A DNA stretch of 64,000 nt from Chryseobacterium phosphatilyticum (GTDB lineage: Bacteria; Bacteroidota; Bacteroidia; Flavobacteriales; Weeksellaceae): the NCBI RefSeq assembly GCF_002899825.2, contig NZ_PPED02000003.1:186001-250000 (forward strand), given 5' to 3'. The notes under the pieces are model-generated. The model saw only the letters and a program-made list of their open reading frames with translations, was not told the origin of the DNA and searched no databases. The stretch's first letter is position 1. Every line of letters begins with the position of its first letter. A program made the position numbers and the translations under genes. Below are positions 18,730 through 25,935 of this stretch, one piece after another.

Positions 18730-19440
18730 ATGATGAATAAATTTTCAATAATTATATTTTTTCTTTTTTGTACTTATAATGCTCAGAAAAAAATTACGCC
18801 AAAAAAACCTGTAGTCAAGCCTGTTTTAAAAACGAATTATAAGCTTGCATGTGGAGTTTCAGGAGTAAATTTTAAAAAAATTGATAATTGGTACAATGAA
18901 AAATATGTAAACGATAAAATTTCTCCCTATAATTTCAAGAAATCAAAAAGTATAAAGAAAGTAAAGGAGCAATACTCATTTAAAAAAGATCAGCTGTTCC
19001 ATTCCGGAAAGAAAGTGGACAGTCTTTTGGTCTATTATCGCCAAAGCGAAAATATTAATTACTTAGTATATATTGTTAATGGAATGTCAACGGGATATAC
19101 TATAAATGCTAATAATAATCCACAACCCAGTATGTACTCAGTTACCTACAATAAAGATGGAGATATCACTTATAATTATTTGGAAAGTAATGTTTTTTTG
19201 GCTAAAGGAAGCGGTTCTTTTAAGGGATATTACTATGCAGAATGGAATGGTAAAAATCAAAGCTTCAGTAAAGAAATTTTAAAAGAAGAAGGCGAGGTAA
19301 AAAATAATTACAAAGTTGGGGAATGGAAATACTATAATAATGAAGGGAAAATAGACAGTGTCAAAACTTATACTCTAAAAGATGCTGTTGATGTTCGTTT
19401 CCCGCAATGTATTTTTAATAAAAACGAACCGTGTTATTAA
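18730..19440 (+). CDS. Exported MORN-like protein, probable immunity protein of cassette 2
   Basis: The 236-aa product has a signal peptide (MMNKFSIIIFFLFCTYNAQ), a lysine/proline-rich spacer (KKITPKKPVVKPVLK), then a beta-rich domain. Near the C-terminus is a MORN-variant repeat, NNYKVGEWKYYNNEGKIDS, followed by a cysteine-containing tail (FPQCIFNKNEPCY). It lies 11 bp after the metzincin effector, so it probably blocks that protease in the periplasm. The last ~48 codons reappear as an orphan piece at 25729-25887. Confidence 0.72.
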   Translation: MMNKFSIIIFFLFCTYNAQKKITPKKPVVKPVLKTNYKLACGVSGVNFKKIDNWYNEKYVNDKISPYNFKKSKSIKKVKEQYSFKKDQLFHSGKKVDSLLVYYRQSENINYLVYIVNGMSTGYTINANNNPQPSMYSVTYNKDGDITYNYLESNVFLAKGSGSFKGYYYAEWNGKNQSFSKEILKEEGEVKNNYKVGEWKYYNNEGKIDSVKTYTLKDAVDVRFPQCIFNKNEPCY

Positions 19441-19490
19441 TGATCTTAAAGGGTGTCATTTATTGCCAACTAGAGTTATAAGAAGTTACT

Positions 19491-19535
19491 AAAAGCAATT
19501 CCCATTTAAAACATTCATTACTATGGATACCTTAA
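19491..19535 (+). pseudogene. Remnant of the 3' end of the 234-aa gene in the cassette 3 leader
   Basis: These 15 codons read KSNSHLKHSLLWIP-stop, against KQNSHLKHSLLWIG-stop at the true end of the 13767 gene. They overlap the start of cassette 3 in the same way as the original gene overlaps cassette 1. The match shows that the duplicated unit included the tail of that gene. Confidence 0.8.
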
Positions 19536-21058
19536 ATCAATACGGAAACAATTCCGAAACTCATAATCAGACCTCGGCACAGAATCAGATGAAGGCAGAT
19601 AATCAACAGAAGATGGATGATCAACGGGCAGAAAATGAAGAAAAAGATAAAAAGGAAGAAGGTTTATTATTGGCCATAGATGGGGCGAAAATAAAATTCA
19701 ATGCTCACATGGGAACATTTAAAGTGTTGAGTAATGTGCCAACAACACAGGATAAACTGACAGGAACCATTGTGGAAAAGCAAATCCCCAATTTTATTTT
19801 TGATGATGGTTTTCAAATGATTACCCTTACAGAGTGGCAGGATTTTGGGACTGCAAAAGTTCAGGAAAATTATGTTCTGTTAAAGAAATCTACTTTACCG
19901 GGAACAGGAAAAATGCCTGGAAGTGTACCACCGGAAACAGGGAAAATAGAATTTGTAACTTCCGGACAAGTAAATGCTCCGGAAAGTATAGATGCGAAGG
20001 GAGCACCGGTGCCGGAAAATAAAGATAATAAATGTCTAAATTGTTCTGCAGAAATAACTGCTGAATTAATAAGAGAAACAATCGGTGTAAAAAAATTAAG
20101 TGAAAAACAACAACTGATCATAAACTCAATACTACCTTATTTAAATAAATATAGAAAAGATTTTGGTTTAGATACATGCTTAAGAAAGGCTCATTTTGTT
20201 GCACAAATTGCTCTTGAGTCAGCTTCATTTACGACATTTGAAGAAGGAGAAGAGTATTACTCCAGTATAAGTTTAGGCATTTTTAGTTCCGCTACAATTC
20301 AAATCAATGCAACTATTGTGGAATCTTTGAAAGATCATTTAACTTCAATTTTTCAAATAATTGATTCTAAAGGAAATGTAATTCCAAAAACAAATGATGA
20401 ACTTAAAATAATATTATTAAATGAGAAACCATCTGTCATAGATGGGGAATTATATGCAATATATAAAGGAGGAAAAGATCCAAAAAATCCCAAAAAAAGG
20501 ATAGCAAAAGTACTTAAAGAAGTTTTAAAATCAGATAAGTCACTAGATTATAAAATAGTATTGCAACCTCATACTTATTTTGGAATTCCTTTGATGTCTA
20601 GAGCTTATGCACCTTATTCTGGGGATACAAGAGGACTTGGAAATGGAGATGAGCTAACAAGAGATGGGTGGAAATTTAAAGGTAGAGGTTTAAAACAAGT
20701 GACAGGAAGAGCAAATTATGGTAGTTTTTCAAAATATAGAAATAAAAATACTTTTACTGATGATACGACAGGACCTATAGATTTTGCAGAAGAAAAACAA
20801 GGAGTACCTTTAAAAGGGAAATATTTAAAATTATCTGAAGATCCAATGTATGCTACTCAGTCTGCACTATGGTTTTGGAATGAAGGAACAAAATACAATA
20901 AAAAAACAGCAAAACAGCATGCTGACAATGATGATGTTGATTCTGTTTCAAAAGCTATTAATAGATATGATACGAAAGCACTTCCTAAAAGGGCAAAAAA
21001 CTACGAAAGGGCAAAAATTGCTTTTGGAATCAAAGAACATTATGAATCTATAAAATAA
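19523..21058 (+). CDS. PAAR-like T6SS effector with large GH19-like domain (cassette 3)
   Basis: The 511-aa product has the shared head plus PAAR-like region (1-~165), nearly identical in DNA to cassettes 1 and 4. The toxin part starts after ENKDNKCLNC. It has LRKAHFVAQIALESASFTTF with a presumed catalytic E232, a long insertion (about 240-370), then the GH19 core FKGRGLKQVTGRANYGSF and SALWFWNEGTKYN. It is probably a peptidoglycan- or chitin-cleaving glycosidase. It is more divergent and longer than cassettes 1 and 4, so the three may differ in substrate or in the immunity partner they need. The partner gene begins 8 bp downstream. Confidence 0.84.
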   Translation: MDTLNQYGNNSETHNQTSAQNQMKADNQQKMDDQRAENEEKDKKEEGLLLAIDGAKIKFNAHMGTFKVLSNVPTTQDKLTGTIVEKQIPNFIFDDGFQMITLTEWQDFGTAKVQENYVLLKKSTLPGTGKMPGSVPPETGKIEFVTSGQVNAPESIDAKGAPVPENKDNKCLNCSAEITAELIRETIGVKKLSEKQQLIINSILPYLNKYRKDFGLDTCLRKAHFVAQIALESASFTTFEEGEEYYSSISLGIFSSATIQINATIVESLKDHLTSIFQIIDSKGNVIPKTNDELKIILLNEKPSVIDGELYAIYKGGKDPKNPKKRIAKVLKEVLKSDKSLDYKIVLQPHTYFGIPLMSRAYAPYSGDTRGLGNGDELTRDGWKFKGRGLKQVTGRANYGSFSKYRNKNTFTDDTTGPIDFAEEKQGVPLKGKYLKLSEDPMYATQSALWFWNEGTKYNKKTAKQHADNDDVDSVSKAINRYDTKALPKRAKNYERAKIAFGIKEHYESIK

Positions 21059-21066
21059 AGAATAAA

Positions 21067-21750
21067 ATGATAAAATACCTGCTCAATATATTATTTGTTT
21101 TGTTTAGCATATTCTCATATGCACAAAGTGCTTCTATCTTAAAAGATTCAGTATGTATTTCTAAGGAATGTTTTGAGTTACAGGAATTAAAAATAGAAAC
21201 TAAGAATACAGAAATTTACAAGAAAATTCAGAAAAGCTACGATGTCTTGAACGGTACTTTCTTTGACATTCCGGAAAAAAGATTGAAAGCAAAAAAAGAT
21301 ACTTTAAAAAACTTAATTTCAACAAACGCTTTACGGGATAACCAATTTGGATTTGAAAAATATAAGATATTTCTGAATAAAAGTAGATTGCTTAATATAT
21401 CTGTACATATTCAGTCTTATGGTTCCCCATGGGAAGATACTACTTATTATTTCTTTGATGAAATTAATGATACTGAGGTTGGAGAAAAGTTATTCGTAAA
21501 CAAAAAAGTTTTTCTACAAATATGTGGTAAAAAATTAAAGACTGATAAAAGAATATCCTTTCAGATAAAGAGTATCAATCAATATAAAATAGATACAAGT
21601 AAAGAAGGAAAAATAACAGGTATAAACCTCATATTTCATGATGAGAAAAACAGGACAAATAGTGGCTATCCTGAATATTCGGTTTATTTTACATGGAAAG
21701 AAATTGAAAAATTTATTACACCACAATACAGAAGACGATTGATAGAATAG
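21067..21750 (+). CDS. Exported protein, probable immunity protein of cassette 3
   Basis: The 227-aa product has a signal peptide MIKYLLNILFVLFSIFSYAQ and then a mostly soluble, lysine-rich chain without recognised family motifs. Features include KDSVCISKECFELQELK near the start and SGYPEYSVYFTWKEIEKF near the end. It follows the GH19-like effector by 8 bp. Its signal-peptide codons also occur as a stub at 16700, proof that this immunity type once sat elsewhere in the array. Confidence 0.68.
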   Translation: MIKYLLNILFVLFSIFSYAQSASILKDSVCISKECFELQELKIETKNTEIYKKIQKSYDVLNGTFFDIPEKRLKAKKDTLKNLISTNALRDNQFGFEKYKIFLNKSRLLNISVHIQSYGSPWEDTTYYFFDEINDTEVGEKLFVNKKVFLQICGKKLKTDKRISFQIKSINQYKIDTSKEGKITGINLIFHDEKNRTNSGYPEYSVYFTWKEIEKFITPQYRRRLIE

Positions 21751-21840
21751 TAATTTCCATGTACTGAGCCATAGTCAATCAGATTCAAGTAATATGGTAT
21801 TTGATTTATATTATTTTTCTCATTAAAAATATTCATTACC

Positions 21841-23142
21841 ATGGATACCTTAAATCAATACGGAAACAATTCCGAAACTCATAATCAGACCTCGGCACAG
21901 AATCAGATGAAGGCAGATAATCAACAGAAGATGGATGATCAACGGGCAGAAAATGAAGAAAAAGATAAAAAGGAAGAAGGTTTATTATTGGCCATAGATG
22001 GGGCGAAAATAAAATTCAATGCTCACATGGGAACATTTAAAGTGTTGAGTAATGTGCCAACAACACAGGATAAACTGACAGGAACCATTGTGGAAAAGCA
22101 AATCCCCAATTTTATTTTTGATGATGGTTTTCAAATGATTACCCTTACAGAGTGGCAGGATTTTGGGACTGCAAAAGTTCAGGAAAATTATGTTCTGTTA
22201 AAGAAATCTACTTTACCGGGAACAGGAAAAATGCCTGGAAGTGTACCACCGGAAACAGGGAAAATAGAATTTGTAACTTCCGGACAAGTAAATGCTCCGG
22301 AAAGTATAGATGCGAAGGGAGCACCGGTGCCGGAACAGAAGGAGGATAAGAAATATTATTGTAATAGAGATTTCACACCTGATGAAATAAGAGAAATTGT
22401 AATTGCATTAAGAAAAGGTGAAATTACTGGATATACAACACAAAAAACAATTGAAATTGTGAATGGAGTGAAGAAAAAAGTTTCCAAAAAGGTTGCTTTA
22501 ACAGTATATGATATGCGCCATACTAAAGATTTATTATTTGCAAATCAATCTGATATCAAACGAACTGAGCATCTATCTGTAGAGGATTCAAGTTACGATA
22601 AAGTGACAGATTCTATTAATAAAGTGCTTAAGAATTATGATATCAATACTTGTATTAGAAAAATTCATTTTATAGCACAAGCTCATCACGAATCTCACAG
22701 GTTCCGTGCTACATTTGAAGGTAGAACAGAAAAAAATACACCATCAAATTATAGTGGAGGTTACAATTTTCAAGGAAGAGGTTTTATGCAAATTACTCAC
22801 GATTATAATTATGTAAAATATTATAATAAAGTGTTTAAAACAAAAGAAGATTTAAAGGATAAAAATTTTTATAAAGATAAATTGATTCCGTTTGCCCAAT
22901 TACTAGCAACAAATGTTGAATATGCATTTGATTCGGCTGGTTGGTATTGGAAAAATGATGATAAAGTTAATGCGATTGGAGTAAATATGAACGTAGCTGC
23001 AGATCAAGATAATACACTTTATGTATCACAAGGGATTAATGGTAAGGTAAAACATCCTAACGGTTTGGAAGAGAGAATTAAATATGTTGCTGATCTTAAA
23101 AAAATTATGAAATATGAAAATTGTATCAATAATAAGAAATAA
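21841..23142 (+). CDS. PAAR-like T6SS effector with GH19 domain (cassette 4)
   Basis: The 433-aa product has a shared head and PAAR-like region (1-~165) that match cassette 3 almost exactly. After EQKEDKKYYCNRDFTPDE, the toxin part has IRKIHFIAQAHHESHRF with presumed catalytic E284, FQGRGFMQITHDYNYVKYY and SAGWYWKNDDK, the GH19 lysozyme-like order. It is closest to cassette 1 in layout (short linker, DINTCIRKIHF). The leader just before the ATG (about 21812-21840) contains the recurring CTCATTAAAAATATTCATTA. Its 3' end overlaps the next gene by 29 bp, the tight coupling usual for effector-immunity pairs. Confidence 0.85.
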   Translation: MDTLNQYGNNSETHNQTSAQNQMKADNQQKMDDQRAENEEKDKKEEGLLLAIDGAKIKFNAHMGTFKVLSNVPTTQDKLTGTIVEKQIPNFIFDDGFQMITLTEWQDFGTAKVQENYVLLKKSTLPGTGKMPGSVPPETGKIEFVTSGQVNAPESIDAKGAPVPEQKEDKKYYCNRDFTPDEIREIVIALRKGEITGYTTQKTIEIVNGVKKKVSKKVALTVYDMRHTKDLLFANQSDIKRTEHLSVEDSSYDKVTDSINKVLKNYDINTCIRKIHFIAQAHHESHRFRATFEGRTEKNTPSNYSGGYNFQGRGFMQITHDYNYVKYYNKVFKTKEDLKDKNFYKDKLIPFAQLLATNVEYAFDSAGWYWKNDDKVNAIGVNMNVAADQDNTLYVSQGINGKVKHPNGLEERIKYVADLKKIMKYENCINNKK

Positions 23143-23506
23143 AGCGATCCATTTATTAATTTTTGTATTAATTGGAATTCTTACTAATGGTCAAGAAATT
23201 AAAATTTGGAATAAACCTTTAAATATCAATATTATAATTAATCAACAAGTACGAGAAGATAGTGTCTATTTATCAATTGAAAAGAAAGATAATAAATGGT
23301 TAGGTAGAAATGTAAATATAAAAACAGTTAATTATTGGAGCAATGCTCCTATAGAAGTTACCGCTGATTGTTGTAAAAAGAATTTTTTGATTATCAAGAG
23401 AATGTTTCTAGGAAATAATATTGTTGGAGATAGACTTTATTTTAAAAGAAATAAAGATAAATATTATTTCAAGGTTCTTAAGGAATTTGAACAAAAGACA
23501 GACTAA
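23114..23506 (+). CDS. Small exported protein, probable immunity protein of cassette 4
   Basis: The 130-aa product starts inside the end of the effector gene. It has a signal peptide (MKIVSIIRNKAIHLLIFVLI, cleaved after TNGQ), then a small beta-rich domain with a cysteine pair (TADCCKKNF, about 78-86). No family is recognised. Its place and export signal make immunity to the cassette 4 muramidase the best guess. Confidence 0.65.
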   Translation: MKIVSIIRNKAIHLLIFVLIGILTNGQEIKIWNKPLNINIIINQQVREDSVYLSIEKKDNKWLGRNVNIKTVNYWSNAPIEVTADCCKKNFLIIKRMFLGNNIVGDRLYFKRNKDKYYFKVLKEFEQKTD

Positions 23507-23525
23507 TCTATCATTAGTTTTTAAT

Positions 23526-23660
23526 ATGTATCAAGAATCTTTTATTCTGAAAAGTGGTAAGAAGTATAAAATACAAGGTTATGATAATGGTAATTACTTG
23601 GGTCGAAAGATTCTTAGTATTTCCCTAAATAAAAATATATTGTTCTGGATTATATTTTAA
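23526..23660 (+). pseudogene. Possible remnant of an exported/immunity gene
   Basis: A 44-codon frame MYQESFILKSGKKYKIQGYD... without signal peptide or regulatory context lies in the gap between cassette 4 and the leader of cassette 5. Its composition resembles the 3' part of the immunity genes but no parent copy is in the window. It may be noncoding. Confidence 0.3.
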
Positions 23661-23723
23661 AAAATAGATGAAGTAACAGGCTGATACATTATCGAAAAAT
23701 GGTGCAACACATGAAGTGTGAAT

Positions 23724-23769
23724 TTAAAAGATTCTTCATAATATTCTCTCATTAAAAACATTCATTACC
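23724..23769 (+). repeat. Effector-cassette leader repeat (copy before cassette 5)
   Basis: The 46 bp immediately before the ATG at 23770 are identical to the cassette 2 leader (from 16762). Both precede the same PAAR-like subtype, so leader and N-terminus moved together. Confidence 0.75.
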
Positions 23770-25113
23770 ATGGATACCTTAAATCAAGACGGAAACAATT
23801 CCGAAACTCATAATCAGACCTCGGCACAGGATCAGATGAAGGCGGAAAATAAACAGAAGATGGAAGAAATGCGTGCGGAAAATGAAGAGAAAGATAAAAA
23901 GGAAGAAGGTTTATTATTGGCCATAGATGGGGCGAAAATAAAATTCAATGCTCATATGGGAACATTTAAAGTATTAAATGATGTACCCACCACGCAAGAC
24001 AAGCTCACAGGAACTATTGTCGAAAAACAGATTCCCAACTTTATCTTTGATGATGGATTTATCCTGACACAGCCCACAGAATGGCAAAATTTTGGAACAG
24101 TAAAAGTACAGGACAACAAAGTTTTGTTGAAACAATCATTTTTGCCGGGAATCGGTGCGATACCGGGAACACCGCCGGAAACAGGAAAAGTTGAATTTGT
24201 AAATTCCGGGCAGGTGAATGTTCCGGAAAGTATTGATGCAAAGGGAGCACCAATACCTTCTGTTCCTATTGTAGTAAGCATTGGCAGGGTTATCAGAGGA
24301 AATCCGTATGTAGGAAGGAATGCAACATCAGTGGCAGGACTCCCTGATAGTGTTCCTTTAAATAAAACTTATGAAGTGGAAGTTACCGTAACAGGAGCTG
24401 GTTCTGTTAATTTATCAATAAAAAATTCAAGTGCTGATAATGGCGATGCCAGTATTACCCCTTCTACTATTACAACTACCACTACAGTTATTGTAAAAGG
24501 AACAGCTATGACCAAGCCGGGACATGGAGGTCAACTTATGATCGAAGCTAAAGTAGGAAGCGATATAAAGGCCACTTCACAGGGGTTTAGTGTATGCTGT
24601 CATCCCATTAATTATACTGACACTTATGTTGGTGAGGTGAATACTTCCAGCAGACTGGGAGTTATTGTTCAGGATGGATGGAGCTCTGATAATGGCGTTT
24701 TTGCAGATTTAAAGGAAATAGAAATTAAAGAAGTGGTTGACTATGTAGGTAGAAATGATAATCCTCCTTTTCCTGCTAGAGGTGGGCCGGCTAATAATTC
24801 AGGATATCTGGCCGGAGATCAGCTGACTCAGGATACTCATTCAATGGGGAGAGCAAGTATTACTTTAGGCACAGCAGGAATATCAGAAGCCAATCAATTG
24901 TGTATATATAAATGTAAATGCTGCGGCGCTGTTGATATTGTTCATCCGAATTCTGGTTTTAAAAGAATTCATGAAGTATTTAATACAGGAACCGTTAGCA
25001 TACCTCAATGGAAACATCGAACAAGAAAAATTGGAGCTGCAGTAACAATAGGTGGATTTATAACCGGAGCAGGAAATGCAAATGTAACAAGTCAGGATCA
25101 TAGTTTGCCTTAA
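23770..25113 (+). CDS. PAAR-like T6SS effector with unrecognised C-terminal toxin domain (cassette 5)
   Basis: The 447-aa product has the shared head and PAAR-like region (1-~165, same subtype as cassette 2). An immunoglobulin-like stretch follows (about 170-275, with YEVEVTVTGAGSVNLSIKNSS). The C-terminal domain (about 276-447) is rich in cysteine and histidine: FSVCCHPINYTD, CIYKCKCCGAVDIVHPNS and a final QDHSLP. The CxCC cluster and histidines could bind metal or form an active site. I do not recognise a family. The place, leader and downstream exported protein are those of an effector. Confidence 0.8.
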   Translation: MDTLNQDGNNSETHNQTSAQDQMKAENKQKMEEMRAENEEKDKKEEGLLLAIDGAKIKFNAHMGTFKVLNDVPTTQDKLTGTIVEKQIPNFIFDDGFILTQPTEWQNFGTVKVQDNKVLLKQSFLPGIGAIPGTPPETGKVEFVNSGQVNVPESIDAKGAPIPSVPIVVSIGRVIRGNPYVGRNATSVAGLPDSVPLNKTYEVEVTVTGAGSVNLSIKNSSADNGDASITPSTITTTTTVIVKGTAMTKPGHGGQLMIEAKVGSDIKATSQGFSVCCHPINYTDTYVGEVNTSSRLGVIVQDGWSSDNGVFADLKEIEIKEVVDYVGRNDNPPFPARGGPANNSGYLAGDQLTQDTHSMGRASITLGTAGISEANQLCIYKCKCCGAVDIVHPNSGFKRIHEVFNTGTVSIPQWKHRTRKIGAAVTIGGFITGAGNANVTSQDHSLP

Positions 25114-25125
25114 AAAAATAATATT

Positions 25126-25719
25126 ATGAAAAACTTATTAATTATCATTATCTTATTCATTAATGCACAGTGTGCTTCACAAAATACTACTAAAATGAAC
25201 AATAACAATAATATAGGTGTTAATATTACACAAGGTCAGGGAAAGAATCTACTTAATGGAGTAGTATCATCCATCCTGACAGTCACTAATAATTCTTCTC
25301 AGGATGTCAGTATTTTACTGTTTTATCCCAATCCGAATGATCTTTCTTTCACATCGCCATCTTCCTTAGTAAAAATAAAAGACAAGCAGTGGAATGATAG
25401 TGAACGCTCGGCTCCTATTAAAATTGCCGCAGGAAAGTCTTATCATGTTACCTACTTTTTAAACAGATATTTTGAGTTTCTTAAAGAAGGAGAAATCAAT
25501 GTACATTATAATTTAGACTTGTTTGTGGCAACCGAGGGAGGTTCTCCGAAAAGTTCAGCCCACCATGGAGTTTTCAATATTAAAGTTGATAAAGGTTCAA
25601 AAGAAGAAATTCAACAACAAATCTTATATTATCAAAATAATTTAAAATCCGAAGATTTTAGCTTAAAAAAAGAAGCAGAAGAAGCTCTTCTATATTTAGT
25701 CGCTGTGAGCGAGAAATAA
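25126..25719 (+). CDS. Exported protein, probable immunity protein of cassette 5
   Basis: The 197-aa product has a hydrophobic signal (MKNLLIIIILFINAQCASQ, with a cysteine at residue 16 but no standard lipobox) and then a beta-sandwich-like chain (LNGVVSSILTVTNNSSQDVS; GKSYHVTYFLNRYFEF). The end is charged and helical. It is 12 bp downstream of cassette 5, so it is the presumed immunity protein for the unknown toxin. Confidence 0.65.
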   Translation: MKNLLIIIILFINAQCASQNTTKMNNNNNIGVNITQGQGKNLLNGVVSSILTVTNNSSQDVSILLFYPNPNDLSFTSPSSLVKIKDKQWNDSERSAPIKIAAGKSYHVTYFLNRYFEFLKEGEINVHYNLDLFVATEGGSPKSSAHHGVFNIKVDKGSKEEIQQQILYYQNNLKSEDFSLKKEAEEALLYLVAVSEK

Positions 25720-25728
25720 GTTTGTAAA

Positions 25729-25887
25729 ATGATTCCTTGTACTGAAGTAAAAAATAACGATAAAGTGGGTGAATGGAAATATTATAGTAAAGATGGTAAA
25801 ATAGACAGCGTCAAGACTTATATTCTAAAAGATGCTGCTGATATCTGCTTTTCACAATGTATTTTCAAGAGAAATGAAATACTTTAA
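25729..25887 (+). pseudogene. Orphan C-terminal fragment of the cassette 2 immunity gene family
   Basis: The 52-codon frame MIPCTEVKNNDKVGEWKYY... aligns with the last ~48 codons of the gene at 18730 (VKNNYKVGEWKYYNNEGKIDS, then LKDAVDVRFPQCIFNKNE against LKDAADICFSQCIFKRNE). It has no signal peptide. It lies at the right end of the array and marks a lost metzincin-type cassette. Confidence 0.82.
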
Positions 25888-25935
25888 AATAAAAAGAATA
25901 CAGGCAGAATAGCAATGTTCTTCGATATCTGTTTT

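Noticed and set aside
6487..25935. Search for insertion sequences or prophage genes around the T6SS island
   Set aside because: No transposase, integrase, flanking tRNA or terminal inverted repeat was seen. The repeats are explained by cassette duplication.
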